7,704 bases of DNA from Deltaproteobacteria bacterium (GTDB lineage Bacteria; Desulfobacterota; DSM-4660; Desulfatiglandales; Desulfatiglandaceae). The stretch lies in contig JAFDJF010000113.1 in the NCBI GenBank assembly GCA_019307645.1, forward strand, positions 1 to 7,704, written 5' to 3'. Positions 1 to 7,299 of this stretch are shown one piece after another. How positions within the stretch are numbered: position 1 is the first letter of the stretch; each line of letters begins with the position of its first letter. The notes beneath the pieces were generated by a model. That model was given only the letters and a program-made list of their open reading frames with translations, had not been told where the DNA came from and searched no databases. A program made the translations under genes and the position numbers.

Positions 1-2
1 AA

Positions 3-968
3 AGGGTCAAAAAATACGTTGAAGCGAAGGGCCTGGAAATGACGCCTTCTCTTGAAAAAATGGCATGGTTGCCTGAAGGCTCAAGAATACTGAATCCCGA
101 AGGCCCCGTTTGTGGGTGTTGCATCATAGAGCAGGACGTCCAACTCTATTTTCTTCCCGGGGTGCCGGATCAAATGCGTCATCTTCTCGACAAGTTCGTG
201 CTTCCGGAGATATTAAATCTCTATGAGGATATCCCTTCCGTGGGGCAGAGAATTCTGAAACTGTACGGGGTGAAAGAGACGGATATTTCCGAAACCCTTA
301 AAAAACTCCGCTGGAAAACCAAAAATGTGATTTTGGGCTTCTACCCCAACTTTCCCGAAAACCACATCACTCTCAGCCTGAGCGGCAAGGACGAACCCAC
401 AATTGTGGAAGAACTGGATATGGTTGAAAATGAGATAAGACATCTGGTTGGTTCCTTTATTTTTGCCTCCGGCAATCGGGATATGGAAGAAGTGGTGGGC
501 CGGAAACTTCTTGACAGGGGGATGACCATTTCCGTGGCAGAATCCTGCTCAGGAGGTCTTATCGGCCACCGTCTGACAAACGTCCCGGGAAGTTCAGTTT
601 ATTTTCGGGGTGGCATCGTAGTATACAGCAATCAGTCAAAAATCGATCTTCTTCATGTAAACCCCCACACTCTTGAGGCACACGGGGCGGTAAGTGATCA
701 AACGGTCCGGGAAATGGCTCAAGGCATAGCAGACCGCTTTAAAACGGATTTGGGTCTGGCTGTTACGGGTATTGCAGGTCCTGACGGCGGCAGCAGGGAA
801 AAACCCGTTGGCACTGTTTACATAGGACTGGCCACGGGACAGGAAATCCTTTCATGCAGATACTGGTTCTGGGGCAACCGGGAACAGGTCAAACTGGACA
901 CCGCCATGATGGCAATGGATTGGATTAGAAGGTATCTCAATGGAAATCCGTTCCTTCCTGGCATTTGA
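3..968 (+). CDS. cinA: CinA family protein / nicotinamide-nucleotide amidase, 5' end cut off by window
   Basis: CinA-type protein with the end of an N-terminal MoCF-like domain and a complete C-terminal PncC amidase domain. The PncC domain deamidates nicotinamide mononucleotide to nicotinate mononucleotide in the cytoplasmic pyridine-nucleotide salvage cycle. The reading frame is open back to the window edge. The codons before the ATG at 39 already fit the family (a run ending KGLEM, then LPEGSRILN), so that ATG is internal and roughly 95 residues lie outside the window. The MoCF part shows FLPGVPDQM (150-176). The PncC domain shows AESCSGG (537-557), which carries the family nucleophile, then a YSNQSK segment, HGAVS, and TGIAGPDGG (765-791) followed by KPVGTVYIG. 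Where most CinA proteins have NPxGTAPGF, this one reads NPEGPVCGC (93-119). The stop lies inside thpR. The family is certain; which activities are retained is inferred. Confidence 0.95.
   Translation, partial: RVKKYVEAKGLEMTPSLEKMAWLPEGSRILNPEGPVCGCCIIEQDVQLYFLPGVPDQMRHLLDKFVLPEILNLYEDIPSVGQRILKLYGVKETDISETLKKLRWKTKNVILGFYPNFPENHITLSLSGKDEPTIVEELDMVENEIRHLVGSFIFASGNRDMEEVVGRKLLDRGMTISVAESCSGGLIGHRLTNVPGSSVYFRGGIVVYSNQSKIDLLHVNPHTLEAHGAVSDQTVREMAQGIADRFKTDLGLAVTGIAGPDGGSREKPVGTVYIGLATGQEILSCRYWFWGNREQVKLDTAMMAMDWIRRYLNGNPFLPGI
927..932 (+). promoter_or_regulatory. Ribosome binding site for thpR, inside cinA
   Basis: AGAAGG lies 7 nt before the ATG at 940, within the last codons of cinA. It supports this start for thpR and implies translational coupling to cinA through the 29-bp overlap. 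Confidence 0.6.
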
Positions 969-1512
969 ATTGCCGGAAGAAATCAAAGGTATTGTCTCCC
1001 GGGTTTCAGGTGAGATGAAGAAATCCCCTCTGGATGTCAGATGGGTTAACGTGGACAACATACACCTCACCGTGATATTTATCGGCAGCATCTCTGAGGA
1101 CAATCTTGCCGGCATGGATAGGGTCGTCAAACACGTATGCCGTAACTACGGCCCATTCGATATCTCGTTGAGTGGTACCGGGGTATTTTCAAGCAGACGC
1201 AATCCAAGGGTGTTGTGGATCGGACTTGCCGGTGACATTGAAAGGATGTCCTTTTTCAGAAATACCTTACAGGAAAGCCTTAAGCCTTTTGGGATTAAGG
1301 TAGAAAAACGACGGTTCAATCCGCATCTGACAATTGGGCGATTCCGAAAGGGTGCTAAATCCGGTGTCCATTTGGACAAGATTTTGTTAAGATACCGAAC
1401 CTTGAACAGTCCGGTGCGATCCATCAGCGAACTGGTTTTATTCAAGAGCGATCTGAAGCCCGGCGGGGCTGTTTACACAAAGCTTAACGCGTGGCCCCTG
1501 GCCGGCCAATGA
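940..1512 (+). CDS. thpR: RNA 2',3'-cyclic phosphodiesterase (2H phosphoesterase, LigT/ThpR)
   Basis: A 190-residue 2H-family phosphoesterase, the usual size for ThpR. Family members hydrolyse 2',3'-cyclic phosphates on RNA ends to 2'-phosphates, and E. coli LigT can ligate tRNA half-molecules in vitro. Both catalytic HxTx motifs are present: HLTV at residues 42-45 and HLTI at 129-132, the second in the context RRFNPHLTIGR. The N-terminus, MEIRSFLAFELPEEI, is typical of the family (R-x-F-x-A-[IL]-x-[LP]-P). The start is set by an AGAAGG site and gives a 29-bp overlap with cinA, so the two genes are co-transcribed. A cinA-thpR-recA neighbourhood is common in deltaproteobacteria. The physiological substrate in bacteria is not established. 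Nothing is missing or broken. Confidence 0.93.
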   Translation: MEIRSFLAFELPEEIKGIVSRVSGEMKKSPLDVRWVNVDNIHLTVIFIGSISEDNLAGMDRVVKHVCRNYGPFDISLSGTGVFSSRRNPRVLWIGLAGDIERMSFFRNTLQESLKPFGIKVEKRRFNPHLTIGRFRKGAKSGVHLDKILLRYRTLNSPVRSISELVLFKSDLKPGGAVYTKLNAWPLAGQ

Positions 1513-1590
1513 TGGAGGTCAAATGACGGACGGTCAGAGATAACGAAGAGTTTGTGGGAAATTACTATTCTCGGACAGCCTCCTATTATT

Positions 1591-1618
1591 CAGCATCCAG
1601 CTATCAGTATCCAGTAAC
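1591..1618. repeat. Four imperfect tandem copies of a 7-bp repeat upstream of recA
   Basis: Four head-to-tail heptamers read CAGCATC, CAGCTAT, CAGTATC, CAGTAAC. All begin with CAG and vary in the last four bases. They end 6 nt before the recA Shine-Dalgarno sequence, so they would lie in the recA leader if transcription begins upstream. Nothing else is recognisable in the 126-bp thpR-recA gap. I see no convincing promoter and no LexA box. Confidence 0.6.
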
Positions 1619-1624
1619 CAAAAG

Positions 1625-1629
1625 AGGAG
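1625..1629 (+). promoter_or_regulatory. Ribosome binding site for recA
   Basis: AGGAG within AGAGGAGAA, 9 nt before the ATG at 1639. It is a good match to the 16S 3' end and confirms the recA start. Confidence 0.8.
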
Positions 1630-1638
1630 AAACAACAC

Positions 1639-2670
1639 ATGGACAGAGACACCGCCGTAAAGCAGGCTATTTCTCAGATTGAAAGACAATTTGGTCGTGG
1701 ATCCATTATGAAAATGGGAGATCAACCGATCGTGGACATACCGGTTATATCCACAGGATCCCTATCGTTGGATCTGGCCATTGGAATCGGAGGTGTCCCT
1801 CGCGGAAGGGTCCTGGAAATATTTGGTCCTGAATCCTCAGGAAAGACGACCCTGTCGCTTCATATCGCTGCCGAAGCACAAACAATGGGTGGCATGGTTG
1901 CCTTCATTGACGCCGAACACGCCCTGGATGTGGGGTACGCAAGAAAGCTCGGCGTGAATGTGGATGAACTTCTGGTCTCCCAGCCGGACACGGGTGAACA
2001 GGCCCTTGATATCACGGAGATCCTTTGCAGAAGCGGTGCCATTGATGTATTGATCATCGATTCAGTGGCGGCCCTCACACCAAGGGCCGAGATCGAGGGC
2101 GAAATGGGCGACCACCATGTGGGCCTGCAGGCAAGACTGATGTCACAGGCACTCAGAAAGCTCACGGCAATCGTCCACAAATCCATGACCTGCGTCATCT
2201 TTATTAACCAGATCAGGATAAAGATAGGCGTCATGTTTGGTAACCCGGAGACAACTACGGGCGGCAATGCCCTGAAGTTTTATGCAACCCTAAGGCTGGA
2301 TATCAGGCGAATCGGGGCAATCAAGGAAGGTGACGAAACAATTGGAAACCGGACCCGGGTAAAAGTAGTGAAAAACAAAATTGCGCCGCCTTTTAAACAG
2401 GCGGAATTCGATATCATCTACGGGCAGGGAATCTCCAGGGAGGCGGACATCCTTGACCTTGGCGTTTCCCTGGGAATCATCGATAAAAGCGGCGCATGGT
2501 ATTCCTTCCAGGATGAAAGAATCGGCCAGGGCAGACAGAATGTGAGGCGTTTTTTGACGGAACAGATTGATATCAGAGATAAGATCTCCGATATCATCAA
2601 GGAAAAGACAGGGCTTAATAAGGCTGAGGAAGAAAACGGCGAAGACAAGGTAGAAAAAGACACGGCATAA
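1639..2670 (+). CDS. recA: RecA recombinase
   Basis: Full-length RecA (343 residues; the family is about 340-355). It forms ATP-dependent filaments on single-stranded DNA, catalyses strand exchange in homologous recombination, and stimulates LexA self-cleavage. The Walker A motif GPESSGKT is at residues 63-70. The Walker B strand VLIID is at 137-141, followed by SVAAL. The block [15 protein letters not shown] and the ATP-sensing INQIR (from about 189) follow. Next comes the DNA-binding L2 loop with [19 protein letters not shown], essentially identical to well-studied RecA proteins. The tail is short and acidic/charged ([12 protein letters not shown]), as expected for the regulatory C-terminus. 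The start has a good AGGAG site. It lies downstream of cinA-thpR in the same direction. No recX follows, although recX commonly sits directly after recA and restrains it. No LexA box of a type I know is visible upstream, so SOS control cannot be claimed from this sequence. Confidence 0.99.
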   Translation: MDRDTAVKQAISQIERQFGRGSIMKMGDQPIVDIPVISTGSLSLDLAIGIGGVPRGRVLEIFGPESSGKTTLSLHIAAEAQTMGGMVAFIDAEHALDVGYARKLGVNVDELLVSQPDTGEQALDITEILCRSGAIDVLIIDSVAALTPRAEIEGEMGDHHVGLQARLMSQALRKLTAIVHKSMTCVIFINQIRIKIGVMFGNPETTTGGNALKFYATLRLDIRRIGAIKEGDETIGNRTRVKVVKNKIAPPFKQAEFDIIYGQGISREADILDLGVSLGIIDKSGAWYSFQDERIGQGRQNVRRFLTEQIDIRDKISDIIKEKTGLNKAEEENGEDKVEKDTA

Positions 2671-2705
2671 GGAGACCTACCCGAAAAACGCAGATTTTCA
2701 TGTTT

Positions 2706-2747
2706 AGGGTTCGCGCCAAAATGTGAAGTTATTTTTGCGCGAGCCCT
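2706..2747. other. Long imperfect palindrome (hairpin) in the recA-alaS gap
   Basis: The left arm AGGGTTCGCGC (2706-2716) pairs over all 11 positions with GCGCGAGCCCT (2737-2747), with one G-U wobble. After one C/T mismatch the stem continues with AAAAT against ATTTT plus a G-U pair, leaving a loop of about 6 nt. Neither strand has a T-tract after the stem, so it is not a standard intrinsic terminator. It may be an RNA structure controlling passage from recA into alaS, or a copy of an interspersed palindromic repeat. The remainder of the 135-bp gap (2671-2805) holds no gene I can support. Confidence 0.7.
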
Positions 2748-2805
2748 TAGGTTCAGCCCGTGGACATGGCCGACTTTCGTTGAAACATAACATACAGGTA
2801 GTGCA

Positions 2806-5442
2806 ATGGATTCCAGAGAAATCAGACACAAATTTTTAGACTACTTCAAAGCACACGGTCACGAGATCGTGGAAAGCTCCTCCCTCATTCCAAAGGATGA
2901 CCCGACCCTACTGTTTACAAATGCGGGCATGGTGCAGTTCAAAAGTCTTTTTCTAGGAGAAGGAAAAAGGGACTATGTCAGGGCGGCGACGTCCCAGAAA
3001 TGCGTACGGGCCGGCGGAAAACACAATGACCTTGAAAACGTGGGTTACACACCAAGGCACCACACATTTTTTGAAATGCTGGGAAACTTTTCTTTTGGAG
3101 ATTACTTCAAAGAAGATGCCATTGCATGGGCATGGGAACTGCTGACAGAGGAATATAAACTGCCCGCTGACCGTTTGCATGTCTCCGTGTTTAAGGATGA
3201 CGATCAAGCTTACAGGATATGGGAAGAAGAAATTGGAATTTCTTCTGAGAAAATTGTTCGATTGGGCGAAAAAGACAATTTCTGGGCCATGGGGGATACA
3301 GGCCCTTGCGGTCCGTGCTCCGAAATTCATATTGATCAGGGCCCTTTTATGGGGTGTGGAAAAGCGGACTGTGCACCGGGATGCGACTGCGACCGATACC
3401 TGGAGATATGGAACCTTGTTTTCACCCAGTTTGACAGGGCTCCCGACGGAAAGCTGACACCACTGCCCAATCCAAACATTGACACGGGCATGGGTCTTGA
3501 AAGACTGGCGGCAGCCGTTCAGGGAAAAACCTCCAATTATGATTCTGACGTGTTCAAATACCTGATCCGCAGAATAGAAGACCTTTCAGGAAAAAAATAC
3601 GGTGTGGCTGAAAAACATGATGTGGCCTTCCGGGTTATCTCCGATCATTCCCGGGCAATGGCCTTCCTAATCGGAGACGGCATCATGCCTTCGAATGAAG
3701 GCAGGGGTTATGTTCTCAGACGTATCATCCGGCGGGCGATCCGTTTCGGCCAGGTTCTCGGATTAGCAGATTCCTTTCTCTATCCCGTGTGTGCCAGGGT
3801 CATTGAAACAATGGGACGGGATTATGAAGAACTCCCACAGTCACAGAGTTTGATTGAAGGCATTGTGGAAAATGAGGAAAAACGTTTTGCCGACACCCTC
3901 CGATTCAGCATGAAAGTGCTTGATGAAGAGATAGGTGAACTGAAGGCCAAAGGTCATGATACAATCCCCGGTGAAGCCGTCTTCAAGCTTTACGATACAT
4001 ACGGGTTACCCGTGGATATCGTGGAGGATGTCGCTCGTAGCGAAAACCTTACTGTGGACATGCACGGCTATGAAAAAGCCATGTCAAGGCAGAGGACCAT
4101 GTCCCAGGAATCTTGGAAAGGAAGCGGAGAAGAAGAGATCCCGGCGGCCTACCGCAATCTTATCGGGCAGGGTCTGGTTACCGAATTCGTGGGATATGAT
4201 GCCCTTGATTCAAAAGCAAAAGTCGTCGCAGTGCTGGTGGATGGAAAAGAGGCCACGGAAATCAATGAGGGGAATCAGGGAGAAGTTGTTCTTGACCGGA
4301 CGGCATTCTATGGGGAAGCGGGCGGACAGGTTGGAGATGTTGGTACTATCGTGAAAGAAAATGTGAGATTTGATGTTACAGACACCCTCAGAATAGGTCA
4401 GGGCCTTATTATTCACAAAGGATGTTTCAGTCAGGGAAGTTTTTCCACCGGTGATGAGGTAGAAGCTAAAGTTGAAATTAAAAAGAGAAGCGCAACTGCC
4501 TGCAACCATTCTGCAACCCATCTGTTACACAAGGCCCTCAGGGAAGTGCTTGGGGACCACGTAAAGCAGGCAGGGTCCCTGGTCTCTCCTTCCAGGCTCC
4601 GTTTTGATTTCAGTCACTTCACTCGGGTAGACCCGGAAAAATTGACGGAAGTGGAAAGCCTGGTCAACGGCTACATCCGGGACAATCTGGCTGTACAGAC
4701 TGAGGGAATGACCAAGGAAGAGGCCATGAAAACAGGAGCAATGGCCATTTTTGAAGAAAGATATGGCGAAAAGGTGAGACTCGTTAATATGGGCCAAGGC
4801 GTAAGCATGGAACTGTGCGGCGGGACTCACACAAACCATACCGGAGATATCGGCCTGTTCCGGATTATAAATGAAAGTGCCGTGGCGGCAAATGTTCGGC
4901 GGATCGAGGCACTGACTGCTAGCGAGGCTCTTCAACATGATCAGATGCAGGATAGAAGCCTGAAATTGGCTGCCGCCCTTATCAAGACGACCCCGGACAA
5001 GTTGACGGAACGCCTTGAACGACTCCTGTCTGAGCATAAAGAAAAAGAAAAGGAAATTGAATTGCTGAAGGCAAACCTTTTTTCCGATAAGTCGGAAGAC
5101 CTCCTGTCAGTGGTCAGGGAAATCAGCGGTATCAAGGTACTGGCACGAGAACTGGAGGCCGACTCCCAAAAAGAACTTCGTGATGCTGCAGACAAGATAA
5201 AGGACAAACTGAGGTCAGGCATCGTCCTGGTGGGCGCAAAAAAAGAAAACAAGGCAATGCTTATCTGCATGGTCACCAAAGACCTGGTTGACCGATTCAA
5301 AGCAGGGGATATCATCAGGCAGTTGTCAAATATCGTGGGAGGGAAAGGCGGAGGCAGGCCTGATATGGCTCAGGGCGGAGGGAGCGAACCGGAAAAACTG
5401 GGAGACGCTCTGGAGGCTGTTTACGGCCTAATTGAAAATTGA
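2806..5442 (+). CDS. alaS: Alanyl-tRNA synthetase
   Basis: Complete class II AlaRS (878 residues; E. coli has 876). It charges tRNA-Ala in the cytoplasm and clears Ser/Gly mischarging. The N-terminal catalytic core shows motif 1 (LLFTNAGMVQFK), motif 2 (RHHTFFEMLGNFSFGDYFK), the GPCGPCSEIH segment, and motif 3 (GRGYVLRRIIRRA). After GPCGPCSEIH comes a Cys-rich insert, CGKADCAPGCDCDR, that looks metal-binding and occurs in part of the family. The editing domain has the zinc ligands H568 and H572 (HSATH) and C671 and H675 (CGGTH). A short coiled coil precedes the C-Ala domain, which ends with GGKGGGRPDMAQGGG near residues 845-860. The Shine-Dalgarno sequence is modest (AGGTAG, 5-6 nt before the ATG). 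The last 15 bp overlap the end of bamD on the other strand. The gene probably belongs to the recA transcription unit, which the intergenic hairpin may modulate. Confidence 0.99.
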   Translation: MDSREIRHKFLDYFKAHGHEIVESSSLIPKDDPTLLFTNAGMVQFKSLFLGEGKRDYVRAATSQKCVRAGGKHNDLENVGYTPRHHTFFEMLGNFSFGDYFKEDAIAWAWELLTEEYKLPADRLHVSVFKDDDQAYRIWEEEIGISSEKIVRLGEKDNFWAMGDTGPCGPCSEIHIDQGPFMGCGKADCAPGCDCDRYLEIWNLVFTQFDRAPDGKLTPLPNPNIDTGMGLERLAAAVQGKTSNYDSDVFKYLIRRIEDLSGKKYGVAEKHDVAFRVISDHSRAMAFLIGDGIMPSNEGRGYVLRRIIRRAIRFGQVLGLADSFLYPVCARVIETMGRDYEELPQSQSLIEGIVENEEKRFADTLRFSMKVLDEEIGELKAKGHDTIPGEAVFKLYDTYGLPVDIVEDVARSENLTVDMHGYEKAMSRQRTMSQESWKGSGEEEIPAAYRNLIGQGLVTEFVGYDALDSKAKVVAVLVDGKEATEINEGNQGEVVLDRTAFYGEAGGQVGDVGTIVKENVRFDVTDTLRIGQGLIIHKGCFSQGSFSTGDEVEAKVEIKKRSATACNHSATHLLHKALREVLGDHVKQAGSLVSPSRLRFDFSHFTRVDPEKLTEVESLVNGYIRDNLAVQTEGMTKEEAMKTGAMAIFEERYGEKVRLVNMGQGVSMELCGGTHTNHTGDIGLFRIINESAVAANVRRIEALTASEALQHDQMQDRSLKLAAALIKTTPDKLTERLERLLSEHKEKEKEIELLKANLFSDKSEDLLSVVREISGIKVLARELEADSQKELRDAADKIKDKLRSGIVLVGAKKENKAMLICMVTKDLVDRFKAGDIIRQLSNIVGGKGGGRPDMAQGGGSEPEKLGDALEAVYGLIEN

Positions 5443-6159
5443 GAATATACCTCCTCGGGATTTTTTTTCACCGTTCATCTCTTCGGCCAGTTTTTCCTCG
5501 GACTTAGTCAAGTATTCGAGGGCCTCGTGATATTGTCCAAGATCAGGGAAGTTTTCCAGAATATAACGGTACCGGGTCATGGCAGCCTTGTATTTCTTCA
5601 TCTTAAAATAGAAATGGCCCACGTATAATTCAGATCCCGCCAGTTTCATGTAGCACTCCCTTATTTTCCAGTGAGTCTGGTCAGAATATTCCGATTTTGG
5701 AAAATCCTTGACCAGCCGCTCAAACTGCTCTAAAGCGTGAAGGGTATGGGAATGATCCCTGTCAACGGTGCTCACCTGACTGAAATGACACTGGCCTTTC
5801 TGATAGAGGACATACGGAATCTTGGGATTCTTGGGATGGAGCCTTTGAAACTCGGTATAGGCATCAAATGCTGCATCATAATCCATTGAGTAATAATAAG
5901 AATCAGCTATCTTGAGTTCAGCCTCGGCATAGAATTTGCTGTATGGGTACCTGTCTACTATCTTCTGAAAGGATTCAATGGCACTCAGATAGTACTCATC
6001 CTCATAAGCACTTCGGCCCTCCTCCATGAGTTCGGCAGGGGGGTTTTCTTTTTTCTTCGGTTTCTTCTTTAGAGCTTTATCACTGGCACAGCCGCCCAGA
6101 AAAACCACCATAAGAGAGCATACAAGGGCCCATTTTACAATATTATGGAATTTGCGCAT
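5428..6159 (-). CDS. bamD: Outer membrane protein assembly factor BamD (TPR lipoprotein)
   Basis: A 243-residue lipoprotein, close to E. coli BamD (245). BamD is an essential part of the BAM complex that folds beta-barrel proteins into the outer membrane from the periplasmic side. The signal peptide has a basic N-region (MRKFHNIVK), a hydrophobic core, and the lipobox FLGGC with the lipidated Cys at residue 24. Ala at +2 agrees with outer-membrane sorting. A Lys-rich linker follows, then TPR-type helical repeats (e.g. GRSAYEDEYYLSAIESFQK, with YP following, and later the matching ALEQFERLVKDFPKSEY). I chose the ATG at 6159 because AGGTGATC just before it matches the 16S 3' end. A TTG start 27 nt further upstream (6186) would put nine residues ahead of the signal peptide. 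The gene starts 23 bp after trxB and is probably co-transcribed with it. A run of eight A (coding strand of 5461-5468) near the 3' end could be slippage-prone. Confidence 0.93.
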   Translation of the reverse strand: MRKFHNIVKWALVCSLMVVFLGGCASDKALKKKPKKKENPPAELMEEGRSAYEDEYYLSAIESFQKIVDRYPYSKFYAEAELKIADSYYYSMDYDAAFDAYTEFQRLHPKNPKIPYVLYQKGQCHFSQVSTVDRDHSHTLHALEQFERLVKDFPKSEYSDQTHWKIRECYMKLAGSELYVGHFYFKMKKYKAAMTRYRYILENFPDLGQYHEALEYLTKSEEKLAEEMNGEKKSRGGIFSIFN

Positions 6160-6167
6160 GATCACCT
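6160..6167 (-). promoter_or_regulatory. Ribosome binding site for bamD (decides the start)
   Basis: On the minus strand AGGTGATC directly precedes the ATG at 6159. All eight bases are complementary to the conserved 16S rRNA 3' end, with the AGG core 5 nt from the start codon. This favours the ATG over the upstream in-frame TTG at 6186. Confidence 0.6.
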
Positions 6168-6182
6168 GCGGACAAGCATTTT

Positions 6183-7106
6183 TCAAGAAGCAGTTTCAAG
6201 ACTTTCGATATACCTTTCAGCAGCAAAAGCTGCAGTAGCTCCTTCTCCCACGGCGGTAGATACCTGGCGGAGCAGCTTCGATCTGATATCCCCTGCAGCA
6301 AACACCCCGGGAACAGATGTCTCCATATCGTTATTGGTCAACACAAAACCATACTCATCCAGTTCCAGCTGACCCTCTACCAGATCGTTGTTTGGGCTAT
6401 AACCGATAAAGGCAAAAACCCCGTCAACCGGAAGGTGGAATTCTTTTCCGGTTTTCACATTTTTCAGATCTACCCCCTCCACTACAGTTGAACCGGTAAT
6501 CCGAATCGGGATGGTATCCCATATAAACGCTATCTTTTCCGAGGCTAAGGCGCGCTCCTGGAGCAATCTAGTGGCTCGCAGTTCATCTCTCCGGTGAACG
6601 ATGTGTACTTTTTCGGCAAACCGGGTCAAAAAAAGTGCTTCCTCAACAGCAGTATCTCCGCCACCGATTACAGCAACCTCCTGATCCCTGTAGAAAGGCC
6701 CGTCGCAAGTTGCACAGTATGAGACCCCCTTGCCGGTTAAAATCGCCTCACCTTCAATCCCCAGTTTCCGAGGGGTCGCCCCACATGCCAAAATCAATGC
6801 CTTTGATTCAAATTCTTCTCTATCAGTGACTACGACCTTTTTCCCTTCATTCAGTTCCAGCCGCACAACCTCCTGATTCCGGATTTCAAGCTCAAACTTC
6901 TCTACCTGGCGCTTCATCCTGTCGACCAGTTCAAATCCAGAAATCCCTTCCGGGAATCCCGGATAGTTCTCTACCAGATCAGTGGTTATGAGTTGCCCGC
7001 CGGGTGAAAGTTTTTCCAGCAAAATTGTATTTAGCCGTGCCCTGGCAGCATAAAGCCCTGCTGTCAATCCAGCGGGGGCAGCGCCTATGATTATCAAATC
7101 TTCCAT
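6183..7106 (-). CDS. trxB: Thioredoxin-disulfide reductase
   Basis: Low-molecular-weight TrxR (307 residues). It is a cytoplasmic FAD enzyme that passes electrons from NADPH to thioredoxin. The redox-active CATC motif is at residues 131-134, followed by DGPF. The NADPH domain has VIGGGDTA (146-153) and HRRDELR (171-177), whose HRRxxxR pattern reads the 2'-phosphate of NADPH. The closing FAD motif FAAGD (269-273) leads into LLRQVSTAVGEGATAA. The N-terminal FAD loop reads GAAPAG (8-13), with Ala where the family nearly always has the second Gly of GxGxxG. The frame is open further upstream (to 7259), but those 51 codons do not resemble the family, so I start at the ATG at 7106, where MEDLIIIG fits. 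That start has no clear Shine-Dalgarno sequence. The gene follows trxA and precedes bamD on the same strand. Confidence 0.96.
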   Translation of the reverse strand: MEDLIIIGAAPAGLTAGLYAARARLNTILLEKLSPGGQLITTDLVENYPGFPEGISGFELVDRMKRQVEKFELEIRNQEVVRLELNEGKKVVVTDREEFESKALILACGATPRKLGIEGEAILTGKGVSYCATCDGPFYRDQEVAVIGGGDTAVEEALFLTRFAEKVHIVHRRDELRATRLLQERALASEKIAFIWDTIPIRITGSTVVEGVDLKNVKTGKEFHLPVDGVFAFIGYSPNNDLVEGQLELDEYGFVLTNNDMETSVPGVFAAGDIRSKLLRQVSTAVGEGATAAFAAERYIESLETAS

Positions 7107-7220
7107 AAGAAAGTCGAAGATCCCGGACTTTGAGCGGGGGGCGGGCGAAAATTTTAACCGCAGGAATACATTAAGTATTTTGAGGAATAAAATTTGAGTC
7201 CAACGCTGAGATTGACCAAA

Positions 7221-7259
7221 GGGGGACGTTTTGAAATTGACTCCTGAATGAAATTTCAA
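7221..7259. repeat. Inverted-repeat element between trxA and trxB
   Basis: TTGAAATT (7231-7238) and AATTTCAA (7252-7259) are perfect 8-bp inverted arms around a 13-nt loop. They are flanked on one side by GGGGGACGTT (7221-7230). The composite GGGGGACGTT..GAAATTGAC resembles short interspersed sequences I associate from memory with REP/IS200-type elements in deltaproteobacteria; that link is unverified. The surrounding 193-bp gap (7107-7299) has no gene I can support. It also contains a GCGG..AAAATTTT..CCGC near-palindrome (7141-7161) and a small AATAC/GTATT inverted repeat (7165-7179). Confidence 0.45.
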
Positions 7260-7299
7260 GACAGCCGTTTGACAAACCTGAAAGCTTGCATGAAATCCC

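Noticed and set aside
1509..1543. Tiny reading frames after thpR (five codons from 1509, six codons from 1523 with a GGAGG upstream), possible leader peptide for recA.
   Set aside because: They are extremely short, the GGAGG spacing for the second is only 4 nt, and no attenuator structure or conservation can be shown.
1544..1624. LexA/SOS box or clear promoter upstream of recA.
   Set aside because: No CTGT-N8-ACAG or GAAC-N4-GTTC site is seen. A TATTAT at 1584-1589 lacks a usable -35.
5411..5468. Intrinsic terminator after alaS (GGAGG paired with CCTCC plus eight T).
   Set aside because: The stem is only about 5-6 bp with a loop of over 30 nt. The T run is better explained as Lys codons at the bamD end.
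6160..6186. Upstream TTG start for bamD.
   Set aside because: It would add nine residues before the signal peptide and overlap the trxB stop. The ATG at 6159 has the better ribosome site.
7107..7259. N-terminal extension of trxB from an upstream in-frame ATG (7259).
   Set aside because: The added 51 residues do not resemble any TrxB, they run through the inverted-repeat element, and MEDLIIIG at 7106 fits the normal family start.
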